Shown here: positions 16,668 through 25,927 of the stretch, piece after piece
Position numbering within the stretch: the stretch's first letter is position 1
How the letters are laid out: the number at the start of each line of letters is the position of its first letter
Assembly (NCBI GenBank): GCA_019285715.1
Contig: CP079108.1
Location: 2,185,001-2,249,000, forward strand
Reading direction: 5' to 3'
Length of the DNA stretch: 64,000 bases
Origin: Sphingosinicellaceae bacterium
GTDB lineage: Bacteria; Pseudomonadota; Alphaproteobacteria; Sphingomonadales; Sphingomonadaceae
The notes under the pieces: model-generated
What the model saw: only the letters and a program-made list of their open reading frames with translations
Database searches by the model: none
What the model was told of the DNA's origin: nothing
Program-made: the position numbers and the translations under genes

Positions 16668-18041
16668 ATGATCTGGAAGCGCTGGTCGCGCGGTGGCCGC
16701 ACCGAGGACGACACGGCCGATGCGCCCCGCGGCACGCCGTTTGCCGCTATCGACCCGAAGCTGCGCCAGCGTCCCGCGTTTCTCGATGCACTGTGGCGGG
16801 AACCGGCCAACCAGCGTCCGACCGCCGAGCTGCCGCGCTTTGCCGCGACCGCGTCCGACGACATCGAGTCCAGCGGCGAGCCGGTGCTGGCCCGCCGGCG
16901 CCTGGCGCTCCGCGATGCGCTTGGTGCCTCGCAGCCGGTCGTCGCTCGCGAGCGCTTTGCCGGGCGCCACGATGCACTCGCGCAACTGATTGCCGCCATC
17001 GAGCAACAGCGCGTCCACGTCGTCGTCTACGGTGAGCGCGGTATCGGCAAGACCAGCCTAGTCCACGTCTTCGCGGACACGGCACGCGAGGCCCGCTACC
17101 TGGTGGTCTATGGCAGTTGCGGGACCGAGGCGCGCTTCGACACGATGTTCCGCGCCTTCGCCTCCAAGATTCCGATGCTGTACCACCGCGCCGTGCTGCC
17201 GACCTCGGTCGACAACGATGCGGCGGCGACCTTCGACAGCCTGCTGCCAGCCAACGAGTTTGGTCCGCGCGAGGTCAGCGATCTTTTCGCGGACGTCGTC
17301 GGCACCCGTGTCGTGCTGATCCTCGACGAGTACGATCGCGTTCTCGACCCGGGCTTTCGCCGCGACGTCGCCGAGCTCATCAAGAACCTCTCCGACCGCG
17401 CCGCGCGGGTCCAGCTGGTGCTCACCGGCGTCGCCCAGAACCTCGACGAATTGGTCGGCTACGCGCCGTCGATTCGACGCAACATCATCGGACTGCCGAT
17501 GCGCCCGCTAACCTCGGGCGAAGTGCGCTCGGTACTGGCCTTGGGCGAGGAAGCGGCTGAGCTGTCGTACGACAACGACGCCGTCGACATGATCTCAACG
17601 ATGGCGGGCGGCTCGCCCTACCTCGTCCGCCTGCTCGGCCACCGCGCCGGCATGGTCGCACTCGAATCCGGCAAGTCGACCGTCGACGGTGTCCACGGCC
17701 GGGCCGCGGTCGAGCGCGTCCTGACCGACTGGAACGCCTCGCTACCGCGCCGCATCCAGACCATTTTGGCGCGCGACGATGCGCGGGCGCAGTGGCCGCT
17801 GCTGGTCGGCGCAGCGCGCGCCGGCAGTACCGCGGACGGCTGGTTCAGTGTCGACGACGTTCACACGGAACTCGCGGGCGCCCTGCCCCACTCGGCGATC
17901 GAGCGCGACCTTCGGCACTTTGCGCACGCCCACGAACTGCTCGAGGTCGAGGATGGGACCGAGACGCGCTTCCGCTACCGGTATCCAGGCGTCTCGTCGC
18001 TGCTGCTGATGTCGGCCGCGATGGCTAAGCTCGCCGCCTGA
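16668..18041 (+). CDS. ORC-like AAA ATPase of the exosortase/EPS locus
   Basis: A 457-residue protein. Residues 1-95 are a charged, poorly structured N-terminus. An AAA_16/ORC-type ATPase follows, with Walker A GERGIGKTS (122-130) and Walker B VVLILDEYDR (about 215-224), then a sensor-like segment and a C-terminal winged-helix-like region. It has no membrane helix. XrtA loci carry an ExeA-like ATPase at a similar place; this looks like the V-type counterpart, perhaps driving assembly or regulation of the export machine. I take ATG 16668, since the longer frame (to 16575) enters the divergent promoter. Exact job unknown. Confidence 0.82.
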   Translation: MIWKRWSRGGRTEDDTADAPRGTPFAAIDPKLRQRPAFLDALWREPANQRPTAELPRFAATASDDIESSGEPVLARRRLALRDALGASQPVVARERFAGRHDALAQLIAAIEQQRVHVVVYGERGIGKTSLVHVFADTAREARYLVVYGSCGTEARFDTMFRAFASKIPMLYHRAVLPTSVDNDAAATFDSLLPANEFGPREVSDLFADVVGTRVVLILDEYDRVLDPGFRRDVAELIKNLSDRAARVQLVLTGVAQNLDELVGYAPSIRRNIIGLPMRPLTSGEVRSVLALGEEAAELSYDNDAVDMISTMAGGSPYLVRLLGHRAGMVALESGKSTVDGVHGRAAVERVLTDWNASLPRRIQTILARDDARAQWPLLVGAARAGSTADGWFSVDDVHTELAGALPHSAIERDLRHFAHAHELLEVEDGTETRFRYRYPGVSSLLLMSAAMAKLAA

Positions 18042-18067
18042 ACCGCATCAGGGGGGTTGATCGGGTC

Positions 18068-19003
18068 ATGGCCGACGGGCCGGTGAAGGACGAGCGCGGC
18101 GGCCCCCGGGTTGCCGTGATCATTCCTCACCTCAACCAGCCCGAGGCGCTGGCGCGCTGCCTCGCGTCGGTCATGGGCCAGCAGCTCGACCACGGCTGGT
18201 TCGAGGTCGTCGTCGTCGACAACGGCTCCCGCACGCTGCCCCATGAGGTACTGGCTACCTATCCGGACGTGCGCCTGCTCGTCGAGCCAACACCCCGGCC
18301 GGGCCCGGCACGCAACACCGGGGTCGCTGCCACCACCGCCCCGCTGCTCGCCTTCATCGATGCCGACTGCCGCGCCGAGGCCGGGTGGCTGCAGGCTGCG
18401 GTGGATGCGGTCGAGCCCGATCCAGAACAAAGTGTCGTCGGCGGCGATGTCCGCATCGACTTCGGCGACATTCGGAACCTATCGCCAGCAGAGGCTTACG
18501 AGGCAGTCTTCGCGTATCGCCAGAAGATGTACATTCGGAAACTGCGGTTTTCGGGCACCGGCAATCTTGCGATGGGGCGCTCGGTGCACGCGCGGGTCGG
18601 GCCGTTCGGCGGCATCGGCATCGCGGAGGATCGCGACTGGGGCCAGCGCGCCTGCGCCCTCGGTTTGCCCGCCCGCTATGTTGACGCGATGCGGATCTAC
18701 CATCCGGCCCGACCCGATTTCGACAGCCTGGCGACGAAGTGGCGGCGACAGGTCGCGCACGATCTCGCCGAGCACCGCGGCCACGGCCGGCCGATGTGGA
18801 AATGGTACGCCCGCGCCGGTGCCGTCGCTGCATCGATCCCGGTAAGCGGCGCTCAACTGCTGGTCTCGGAACGGCTGAGCGGGCTATCGAACCGTTTCCG
18901 TGGCCTCGGCATGCTCGCGCGCACGCGCCTGTTCCGCACCGCCGAGATGATCCGCGCCGTCTCGGGCCCGTCGCAGGCCGACGGCTGGAACCGTGGCGCA
19001 TGA
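18068..19003 (+). CDS. family 2 glycosyltransferase
   Basis: A 311-residue GT-A glycosyltransferase. It has an N-terminal VAVIIPHLNQPEALARCLASV nucleotide-sugar-binding region and VVVVDNGS, then the metal-binding FIDADCRA (about 97-104) and an acceptor-side EDRDWGQR motif. A C-terminal amphipathic region may attach it to the membrane face. It should add one sugar to the lipid-linked repeat unit; donor and acceptor are unknown. The stop overlaps the next start (ATGA), so it is coupled to the second glycosyltransferase. Confidence 0.92.
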   Translation: MADGPVKDERGGPRVAVIIPHLNQPEALARCLASVMGQQLDHGWFEVVVVDNGSRTLPHEVLATYPDVRLLVEPTPRPGPARNTGVAATTAPLLAFIDADCRAEAGWLQAAVDAVEPDPEQSVVGGDVRIDFGDIRNLSPAEAYEAVFAYRQKMYIRKLRFSGTGNLAMGRSVHARVGPFGGIGIAEDRDWGQRACALGLPARYVDAMRIYHPARPDFDSLATKWRRQVAHDLAEHRGHGRPMWKWYARAGAVAASIPVSGAQLLVSERLSGLSNRFRGLGMLARTRLFRTAEMIRAVSGPSQADGWNRGA

Positions 19004-20010
19004 AAGCTGCACGGCTGGGCATCGTCCTGGTCAACTGGAACCGCTGGGCCGACACCATCGAGTGCCTTGAATCGCTGCGCCGGGCGTCAGGGGACTTCCG
19101 GGTCGTCGTCGTCGACAACGCGTCGGCGGATGGCTCGGCGGACCGCATCGAAGCGTGGGCACGGGGTGAGCAAATGGCCGAGGCGGCAGAACCCGAGATG
19201 GCCAGGTTCAGCCAGCCGGCATGCGCCAAGCCCGTTCCTTGCCGTCGCCTGACGGTTCCCGACCCGTCGAACGCCGGCGATGAATGGCTGACCCTGATCG
19301 ACTCGGGTAGCAACCTGGGATTCGCCGGCGGCAACAACGTCGGCCTGAGGCACCTGTTCGCCGACCCGAACATCGGGCCGTTCTGGCTGCTCAACAACGA
19401 CACCGTCGTCGAGCCCGCGGCTCCGGTCGCGCTGTTCGACTACCTGTCCGGTGCGCCGAAGATTGGTATCTGCGGCACGATCGTGCGCTTTTATCACCGT
19501 CCGGAGACGGTCCAGGCGCTCAACGGCAGCCGCTTCAACCGCTGGACCGGGACCTCGTCCGGGATCGGCGCCGGGACAGCGGCGAAAGCCTCCTTCGACG
19601 CCGCAGACGTCGCGCGCGACACCGACTTCGTCCTCGGGGCCTCGCTCGCTGTCTCGCGTGCGTTCCTCGAGACGGTCGGGCTGATGGAGGAAAGCTATTT
19701 CCTCTACTTCGAGGAGATGGACTGGTCGTGGCGCAACCGGGGGCGTTTCGCTACGGGTTTCGCCGACCGCGCCGTCATATACCACAAGGAGGGCGGCTCG
19801 ATCGGCTCGTCGAGCGATAAGGGCGGCCGCAGCCTGTTGTCGGAATATTACCTGATGCGCTCCAAGCTCAAACTGGTGGCGCGGCATCGGCCGTGGCTGC
19901 TGCCCGTCCACTGGGGCGTCGCGGCGGCGCAGATCGCGTTGCGCGTGGCGCGTGGGCAACCTGACAAGGCGGTAGTGATGACGCGCGCGTTGTTCGGGCT
20001 TAGAGGTTGA
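19000..20010 (+). CDS. family 2 glycosyltransferase, rhamnosyltransferase-like
   Basis: A 336-residue GT2 enzyme of the WbbL/rhamnosyltransferase type: LGIVLVNWNRWADTIECLESL at the start, VVVVDNAS, SNLGFAGGNNVGLR, WLLNNDTVVEP and FEEMDWSWR. Since four dTDP-rhamnose genes lie downstream in the same arm, rhamnosyl transfer is a reasonable inference. A polar insert of about 40 residues lies between the first and second motifs. I start it at ATG 19000, overlapping the previous stop; the open frame to 18739 belongs to the previous gene's shadow. Confidence 0.91.
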   Translation: MKAARLGIVLVNWNRWADTIECLESLRRASGDFRVVVVDNASADGSADRIEAWARGEQMAEAAEPEMARFSQPACAKPVPCRRLTVPDPSNAGDEWLTLIDSGSNLGFAGGNNVGLRHLFADPNIGPFWLLNNDTVVEPAAPVALFDYLSGAPKIGICGTIVRFYHRPETVQALNGSRFNRWTGTSSGIGAGTAAKASFDAADVARDTDFVLGASLAVSRAFLETVGLMEESYFLYFEEMDWSWRNRGRFATGFADRAVIYHKEGGSIGSSSDKGGRSLLSEYYLMRSKLKLVARHRPWLLPVHWGVAAAQIALRVARGQPDKAVVMTRALFGLRG

Positions 20011-20060
20011 CGCGGGCGCGCGGCCACGGTCTATCCGCGCCAATAACGAGGGAGAGTTCT

Positions 20061-21029
20061 ATGTCGATGAAACGGCCGGGGGCGGCGACGAAACGAGTGG
20101 GGCTGATCGGCAGCGTTGCGCTGCTGGCCCTGCTGGGCGCGTGCAACGACAAGAACAAGGCTCCGACCGGACAGGTCGTGGCAACCGTCGACGGCGAGGA
20201 CATCACCGTTCACGAACTCAACGGCGAGCTCCAGCAGCTGCGCGTGCCACCCGACGCACCGAAGAAGCAGGTCGAGCAGTTCGCGCTGCAGCGGGTCGTC
20301 GAGCGCAAGATGCTCGCCGACGTCGCCCGCAAGCGCGGTCTCGACAAGAATCCGCAGTTCCTGCTGGCGCAGCGGCGCGTCGACGAGGGCCTCCTCGTCC
20401 AGGCACTGCAGAGCGACATCGCCAAGGCCGTGCCCCGCACGACCCGCGAGGCGGCGCAGAAGTTCATCGAACAGAACCCGCAGCTGTTCGCCGAGCGCAA
20501 GATCTATACGCTCGACCAGATCCAGTTCCTGAGGCCCGCCAACCTCGCGTCGCTGCCGCTCGCACCGGCGAAGACGCTGGGCGATGTCGCCACGGTGCTG
20601 ACCAACGCCAAGATCGAGTTCCGTCGCGCCAACGTGCAGTACGATGCGCTGACGGTGAACCCGCAGCTGACCGGCGAGATCGGCAAGATTCTCGCCCGCA
20701 ACCCGGACGAGGTCTTCGTTTTCGCCGACCAGCCGCAGGGCGCGCCGGCCCCGGTGATGTACGCCAACCATGTCGTCGGTTCGCGCACCGAGCCGTTCAT
20801 CGGCGAGAAGGCGATCGCCTTCGCCCAGCAGGTGCTCCAGCGCCTCGAGGTCCAGAAGGCCCTGCAGACAAGCCTCAAGAAGTTCACCGACGACGCCAAG
20901 GCCAACATCAAGTACGCCGCCGGTTACTCCGCGCCGCCGCCGCCACCCAAGCCGGGCGCGACCCCGGCGCCGGCAGCCACCGGCAGCGCTCCAACCACGG
21001 CCGCGCCGGCAGCCCCGCCGCCGACCTGA
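20061..21029 (+). CDS. EpsD-type SurA/parvulin-like lipoprotein
   Basis: A 322-residue predicted lipoprotein. The signal peptide ends in LLALLGAC, whose Cys would be lipidated. The body matches the EpsD family of peptidyl-prolyl isomerase-like proteins: VATVDGEDITVHELNGEL, then a helical SurA-like chaperone region (EQFALQRVVERKMLADVARKRGL). It ends in a Pro/Ala-rich tail of about 35 residues. A full parvulin domain is not obvious, so it may be a periplasmic chaperone rather than an isomerase. GGGAG precedes the ATG at 20061. Confidence 0.9.
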   Translation: MSMKRPGAATKRVGLIGSVALLALLGACNDKNKAPTGQVVATVDGEDITVHELNGELQQLRVPPDAPKKQVEQFALQRVVERKMLADVARKRGLDKNPQFLLAQRRVDEGLLVQALQSDIAKAVPRTTREAAQKFIEQNPQLFAERKIYTLDQIQFLRPANLASLPLAPAKTLGDVATVLTNAKIEFRRANVQYDALTVNPQLTGEIGKILARNPDEVFVFADQPQGAPAPVMYANHVVGSRTEPFIGEKAIAFAQQVLQRLEVQKALQTSLKKFTDDAKANIKYAAGYSAPPPPPKPGATPAPAATGSAPTTAAPAAPPPT

Positions 21030-21051
21030 TCCCGCGGCGGGAGCGGCATTC

Positions 21052-22221
21052 ATGACACGGCGGATTCGCGTCGGGCTGCTGTGGCATTCGGCGCGCTCGG
21101 GTAACCTTGGCGTCGGCGCGCTGACGATCGGCAATATAGCCCTCGCCACGAAGGCGGCGGCGCGCGTCGGCCTGCTTCCCGAGTTCATGATCTTCGGGAC
21201 CCGCGAAGTCGGCGCGCTCTACGTCACCGACCCCGATGTCGGCGCACGCACGATCACCGGCCGCTACATGACCTCGCTCAAGGGGTTCTGGCGCGACCTC
21301 GGCGAGATCGACGTAATGCTCGACATCGGGGCCGGCGACAGTTTTACCGACATCTATCCGGACAAGCGCTTCGCCTACATGTGGGGCAGCAAGCTGTTGA
21401 CGATCCTGCGCCGGCGGACGCTGATCCTGTCGCCGCAGACCATCGGGCCGTTCTCGCGCCAGCCGCACAGCGCGGTAGCGGCGTGGGCCTGCCGCCATGC
21501 CGAGGCAGTGTTCGCGCGCGATCCACTGTCGATGGCGGCGATGGCCAGGCTCGCCCCGACTGCACGGACCATCGAGGTCGTCGACGTCGCCTTCGCCCTG
21601 CCCTTCGACCCCGCCCCGCGCGGCACCAGCGGCAAGCTCCGCGTTGGCCTAAACGTCTCCGGGCTGCTGTTCAACGGCGGTCACACCGGCAACAACGAGT
21701 TCGGCATCGAGGTCGACTACACGGCGCTGACCCACGCGCTCCTGAAGGCCTTCACGGCTCGCCCCGACGTCCAGATCGAGCTGATCAGCCACGTCTATTC
21801 GAAGACCCTGTCCCACGAGGACGACGGCCGCGTCGCCGACCGCCTCGCGGCCGAATACCCGGGCGTCGTCCGCGTCCCCGACTTCGCGGGGCCGAGCGAG
21901 GCCAAATCGTACATCTCAGGCCTCGACTTCCTCGTCGGCGGCCGCATGCACGCCACCATCGCGGCCTATTCGAGCGGCGTGCCGGTCGTGCCGATCTCGT
22001 ACAGCCGCAAGTTCGAGGGCCTGTTCGGCGGCCTGGGCTATCCTTGGCTGGTACCCGTGCGCGGCCACAGCACCGAGGAAGCCGTGGCCTTCGTCCTCGA
22101 CGCCTTCGAGCGCCGCGCCGAACTCGCCGCCGACATCGAGAGCGGCAAGCCGATCGTCGAGGCCGGGCTGGAGCGCTACGTCGCCGAGCTCGCGACCAGC
22201 TTCGCCGCAGCGATCCGGTGA
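21052..22221 (+). CDS. polysaccharide pyruvyl transferase family protein
   Basis: A 389-residue protein of the polysaccharide pyruvyl transferase family (CsaB/WcaK-like). It has an N-terminal GLLWHSARSGNLGVGALTIGN, a central DIGAGDSFTDIYPDKRF and LILSPQTIGPF, and a C-terminal GGRMHATIAAYSSGVPVVPISYS. These enzymes put ketal pyruvate groups on sugars using phosphoenolpyruvate, adding negative charge to the polymer. The GTGA overlap with the next gene shows coupling to the Fe-S protein, a pairing seen in other polysaccharide loci. The longer frame (from 20770) is a shadow of the EpsD gene. Confidence 0.9.
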   Translation: MTRRIRVGLLWHSARSGNLGVGALTIGNIALATKAAARVGLLPEFMIFGTREVGALYVTDPDVGARTITGRYMTSLKGFWRDLGEIDVMLDIGAGDSFTDIYPDKRFAYMWGSKLLTILRRRTLILSPQTIGPFSRQPHSAVAAWACRHAEAVFARDPLSMAAMARLAPTARTIEVVDVAFALPFDPAPRGTSGKLRVGLNVSGLLFNGGHTGNNEFGIEVDYTALTHALLKAFTARPDVQIELISHVYSKTLSHEDDGRVADRLAAEYPGVVRVPDFAGPSEAKSYISGLDFLVGGRMHATIAAYSSGVPVVPISYSRKFEGLFGGLGYPWLVPVRGHSTEEAVAFVLDAFERRAELAADIESGKPIVEAGLERYVAELATSFAAAIR

Positions 22222-23471
22222 GCGCGGCCTACGCCTCCCCGACGCTCGAGCGTGTCGTGCGCGGCCGGCTGTGCTCGGGGTGCGGCCTGTGCGCCTCGCT
22301 CGGCGACGCGGCGGTCACCATGACGATGCGCCCACCCGGCTTTGCCCGGCCAGTGCAGTCGGCACCGCTCACCCCCGACGCCGAGCGCCGCATCGCCCTC
22401 GCCTGTCCCGGATCGGTCGTCGCGCCGTGGCGGACCGACATGGCCGTCGATCCATTGTGGGGCCCATATCTCGCCGTCCACACCGGCAATGCCACCGATC
22501 CGGAAGTGCGCCACGCCGGATCGTCGGGCGGTGTCCTGTCGGCGCTGGCAATCCACGCGCTGGATACCGGCATCGCCGACCGCGTCGTCCACGTCGCGAT
22601 GGACGAAGCCGCCCCGACCCTCAACCGCCTGCAGCGCAGCCTCACGCCGGCCCAGGTCATCGAGGCCGCCGGTTCACGCTATGCCCCGGCCTCGCCGCTC
22701 GCCAGCATCGTCGCCGAGGTCGAGCGCGGCGGGCGCTTCGTGTTCATCGGCAAGCCCTGCGACGTCGGCGCGCTCCGCCAGCTGGCAAAGCTCGATCCTC
22801 GCATTGACGCCGCGGTGCCGCTGATGCTGTCGTTCTTCTGCGCCGGCACCCCGAGCCAGGCCGGCACCGACCGGGTCCTCGCCCATCTCGGTGCCGACAA
22901 GACCCGGTTGACGAGCTTCCGCTATCGTGGCGACGGCTGGCCGGGCTATGCCACCGCGACCGAGACCGATGGACGGATGACGCGCATGAGTTACGCCGCA
23001 AGCTGGGGCGACATCCTGTCGAAGGAAGTCCAATTCCGCTGCAAGATCTGCCCCGACGCAGTCGGCGGCGTCGCCGATATCGCCTGCGCCGACGCGTGGT
23101 ACGGCGACGCCTCGGGCTATCCGAGCTTCGACGAAGCGGAGGGACGGAGCCTGGTGATGGTGCGATCCGACGCCGGGGCTGCGCTCCTCGCGGCAGCGAC
23201 GATTGCAGGCTCGATCCTGACGCAGCCTCTGGCGATCGGCGAGATCATCAAGATGCAGCCGCATCAGGCGCGCCGGAAGCGCCTCGTCGCCTCGCGGCTG
23301 GCGGCGGCAACCGCGACCTTCCAGCCGCGGCCGGTGGTCACCGGCCTTGCGGTCGGTACCGCGGCGCGCCAGGCGAGGCCCGCCGAACAGTTGAAGTCGT
23401 TTCTCGGCGCGGCACGGCGTATCGTCAGGCAATTGGCGGCGGACCGTACCGTTGCCGAGGCGAGCAATTGA
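22218..23471 (+). CDS. Coenzyme F420 hydrogenase/dehydrogenase beta-subunit-like Fe-S protein
   Basis: A 417-residue protein with an N-terminal ferredoxin-like cluster motif CSGCGLC (19-25), an FrhB_N-type region around HAGSSGGVLSALAIHALDTG, then FIGKPCDVGALRQL and LSFFCAGTPS. A second cysteine group FRCKICPD and ADIACADAWYG lies towards the C-terminal FrhB_C part. It should bind Fe-S and probably flavin and act in electron transfer. True F420 use is unlikely to be inferred from the fold alone. The start is GTG 22218, overlapping the pyruvyl transferase stop. Partner and substrate are unknown; a redox change on the glycan is my inference. Confidence 0.88.
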   Translation: MSAAYASPTLERVVRGRLCSGCGLCASLGDAAVTMTMRPPGFARPVQSAPLTPDAERRIALACPGSVVAPWRTDMAVDPLWGPYLAVHTGNATDPEVRHAGSSGGVLSALAIHALDTGIADRVVHVAMDEAAPTLNRLQRSLTPAQVIEAAGSRYAPASPLASIVAEVERGGRFVFIGKPCDVGALRQLAKLDPRIDAAVPLMLSFFCAGTPSQAGTDRVLAHLGADKTRLTSFRYRGDGWPGYATATETDGRMTRMSYAASWGDILSKEVQFRCKICPDAVGGVADIACADAWYGDASGYPSFDEAEGRSLVMVRSDAGAALLAAATIAGSILTQPLAIGEIIKMQPHQARRKRLVASRLAAATATFQPRPVVTGLAVGTAARQARPAEQLKSFLGAARRIVRQLAADRTVAEASN

Positions 23472-23482
23472 GGAGCTTGGAG

Positions 23483-24364
23483 ATGGCAACACTCGAGGCA
23501 GCGACTTTGGGAAGGGCAGCGCCGGGGCCGGCAGCGCTGCAAGCGACACGGTTGTCCGACGACGTCGTGATCTTCGACCGCGACCAGTGCATCGCCGCAG
23601 GTGCTGCACTCCACGACCAGTATGCGGCCGCCAACCCCTTTCCGCACATCGTCATCGAAAACTTCATCGACGCCGACGTGCTGCGCTCGCTGCTCGAGGA
23701 ATGGCCGGCGACCGGCCAGAAGGTCGCCTACGACCGCGCCCAGGAGCGCCTCAAGTACGAGTGGCAGCCGGTCCAGCTGCGTTCGCCGCGCCTCCGCTCC
23801 TTTCTCGCCGAGCTCAACGCCGAGCCGATGCTGCGCTTCATCGAAGCCCTGACCGGGATCGAGAAGCTGATTGCCGACCCGTATTATACCGGCGGCGGGC
23901 TGCACGAGACCCGGGCCGGTGGACACCTCGGCATCCATGCCGATTTCAACGTCCACGCGGGGCTTAACCTGCTGCGCCGAGTCAATTTGCTGATCTACCT
24001 GAACGACGACTGGCAGCCCGAATGGAACGGTAACCTCGAGCTGTGGAACAGCGACATGACCGAGCGGCGCGTTACCGCGCCGCCGACGATGGCGAGCGCG
24101 GTGGTCTTCAACACTGACCTCGACAGCTTTCACGGGGTTCCCGATCCGGTCGCCTGCCCGCCCGACCGCAGCCGGCGCTCGATCGCGATGTATTACTACA
24201 CCGCCGCACCCGAAGGCCTCGGGTCGATACCGAAGCGCACCACGACTTTCAAGAACCGCCCCGCCACGACCGACCGCACCGACTGGAAGGTCGGCGCCCG
24301 CCACCTGATGCACGACCTGTTGCCACCAGCCCTCTACCGCGTCCTGAAACGGAGGAACCGATGA
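23483..24364 (+). CDS. 2-oxoglutarate/Fe(II)-dependent oxygenase
   Basis: A 293-residue protein with the double-stranded beta-helix signature of 2OG-Fe(II) oxygenases: His152 and Asp154 in GIHADFN, His217 in SFHGVPDP, and Arg232 in [11 protein letters not shown] for the 2OG carboxylate. The arrangement resembles the prolyl-hydroxylase/Ofd1-like group. GGAG lies just before ATG 23483. The stop overlaps the rfbA start (ATGA). Position inside a sugar operon suggests hydroxylation of a sugar, lipid carrier or exported protein; the substrate cannot be told from sequence. Confidence 0.88.
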   Translation: MATLEAATLGRAAPGPAALQATRLSDDVVIFDRDQCIAAGAALHDQYAAANPFPHIVIENFIDADVLRSLLEEWPATGQKVAYDRAQERLKYEWQPVQLRSPRLRSFLAELNAEPMLRFIEALTGIEKLIADPYYTGGGLHETRAGGHLGIHADFNVHAGLNLLRRVNLLIYLNDDWQPEWNGNLELWNSDMTERRVTAPPTMASAVVFNTDLDSFHGVPDPVACPPDRSRRSIAMYYYTAAPEGLGSIPKRTTTFKNRPATTDRTDWKVGARHLMHDLLPPALYRVLKRRNR

Positions 24365-25245
24365 CCGTGACGCGGCGCGGCATCATTCTCGCGGGCGGCT
24401 CGGGTACGCGGCTGTATCCGCTGACCAAGCCGGTCTCGAAGCAGCTGATGCCGGTCTACGACAAGCCGATGATCTATTACCCGCTGTCGGTGCTGATGCT
24501 GGCGGGCATCCGCGAGGTGCTGATCATCACGACACCCGCCGACAGCGCGGCGTTCCGCGGCCTGCTTGGCGACGGCAGCCAATGGGGCATACACATCGAC
24601 TATGCCGTCCAGCCCGAGCCCAAGGGCCTGGCCCAAGCCTACCACATCGGCGCGGAGTTCGTCGGCGACCGGCCCTCGGTGCTGATCCTTGGCGACAACA
24701 TCTTCTACGGCCACGGGCTGCCCGAACTGCTGACCCGCGCCGACGCGCGCACCGTCGGCGCGACGGTGTTCGGCTATTACGTCAAGGACCCGCAGGCCTA
24801 CGGCGTGGTCTCGTTCGACGCGCACGGGCGCGCCGCGACGATCGAGGAGAAGCCCGAAAATCCGCGCTCGAACTACGCGGTCACCGGACTGTACTTTTAT
24901 GACAGCGATGCGGTCCGGCTGGCACGGGACATCGTCCCATCCCCACGCGGCGAGCTCGAGATCACCGACCTGAACCGCGCCTACCTCAATGCCGGCAAGC
25001 TCGACGTCGAATTGATGGGGCGCGGGTTCGCCTGGCTCGACACCGGCACCCACGGCTCGCTGCTCGATGCCGGGCTCTATGTCCGCATCGTCGAGGAGCG
25101 TCAGGGCCTCAAGATCTGCTGCCCCGAGGAGATCGCGTGGCGCCAGGGCTTCATCGATGCCGAGCAGCTCGCGCGGATCGCGGAGCCTTTGCGCAAAAGC
25201 GGTTACGGCGAGTATCTGCTCGACCAGTTGAGGATCGCCGGGTGA
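24361..25245 (+). CDS. rfbA: glucose-1-phosphate thymidylyltransferase
   Basis: A 294-residue RmlA, the first step to dTDP-L-rhamnose (dTTP + glucose-1-phosphate to dTDP-glucose). The N-terminal [20 protein letters not shown] and [22 protein letters not shown] motifs are characteristic. [35 protein letters not shown] and [13 protein letters not shown] follow in family order. It is coupled to the oxygenase by a four-base overlap. A palindromic repeat separates it from rfbC. Confidence 0.97.
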   Translation: MTVTRRGIILAGGSGTRLYPLTKPVSKQLMPVYDKPMIYYPLSVLMLAGIREVLIITTPADSAAFRGLLGDGSQWGIHIDYAVQPEPKGLAQAYHIGAEFVGDRPSVLILGDNIFYGHGLPELLTRADARTVGATVFGYYVKDPQAYGVVSFDAHGRAATIEEKPENPRSNYAVTGLYFYDSDAVRLARDIVPSPRGELEITDLNRAYLNAGKLDVELMGRGFAWLDTGTHGSLLDAGLYVRIVEERQGLKICCPEEIAWRQGFIDAEQLARIAEPLRKSGYGEYLLDQLRIAG

Positions 25246-25268
25246 GACTTGCCTCTCGTATCGCCGTT

Positions 25269-25360
25269 GTCATTCCGGCGAACGCTGGAACCCGGTTACA
25301 TCACGCACTCGCAACTAGGAGTGCTGCGGACAGCTGGGTTCCGGCGTTCGCCGGAATGAC
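25269..25360. repeat. intergenic palindromic repeat, copy A
   Basis: Inverted arms of 25 bases (25269-25293 and 25336-25360) begin GTCATTCCGGCG and end CGCCGGAATGAC with one mismatch. It belongs to a family with copies at 38694, 48730, 49830 and 56870. This copy sits inside an operon, between rfbA and rfbC, so it may form an mRNA hairpin. Confidence 0.88.
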
Positions 25361-25384
25361 AATGGCGGCTGCGGTGCACGGCCT

Positions 25385-25927
25385 GTGATCGTCACCGACA
25401 CCGACCTCCCCGGCGTCAAGCTGATCGAGCCCAAGGTCTTCGGCGACGACCGCGGCTTCTTCCTGGAAAGCTGGAACGCCCGCGCCTTCGCCGACGCCGG
25501 CATCGACGTGCCGTTCGTGCAGGACAATCACAGCCGCTCGGCGCGTGGCGTGTTGCGCGGGCTCCACTACCAGATCGTCGAGCCGCAGGGGAAACTCGTC
25601 CGCGTCGTCGTCGGTTCGGTGTTCGACGTCGCGGTCGATATCCGCCGGTCGAGCCCGCACTTCGGGCGCTGGACCGGGGCCGAGCTTAGCGCCGACAACA
25701 AGCGCATGCTCTGGGTTCCGCCCGGCTTCGCCCATGGCTTCATCGTGTTGAGCGAAGCCGCTGATTTCCTGTACAAATGCACGACTCTCTATGCTCCTGT
25801 GCATGAGCGAAGCATCGCGTGGAACGACCCGTCGATTGGCATCGACTGGCCTCTCAAGGGCACGCCATTGCTGTCCGCCAAGGATGCTGCCGCGCCGCGC
25901 CTCCCCGACGCCGAGGTATTCGCGTGA
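25385..25927 (+). CDS. rfbC: dTDP-4-dehydrorhamnose 3,5-epimerase
   Basis: A 180-residue RmlC, third step of dTDP-L-rhamnose synthesis. The cupin core shows DDRGFFLESWN, FVQDNHSRSARGVLRGLHYQ (with the catalytic His), GSVFDVAVDIRRSSP and WVPPGFAHGFIVLSEAADFLYK. It starts at GTG 25385, immediately after repeat copy A, and its stop overlaps the rfbD GTG start. Confidence 0.96.
   Translation: MIVTDTDLPGVKLIEPKVFGDDRGFFLESWNARAFADAGIDVPFVQDNHSRSARGVLRGLHYQIVEPQGKLVRVVVGSVFDVAVDIRRSSPHFGRWTGAELSADNKRMLWVPPGFAHGFIVLSEAADFLYKCTTLYAPVHERSIAWNDPSIGIDWPLKGTPLLSAKDAAAPRLPDAEVFA

Noticed and set aside
22218-23471. Reading the FrhB-like protein as evidence of coenzyme F420 use
   Set aside because: The family is widespread in polysaccharide loci of organisms without F420; no F420 biosynthesis gene is in the window.
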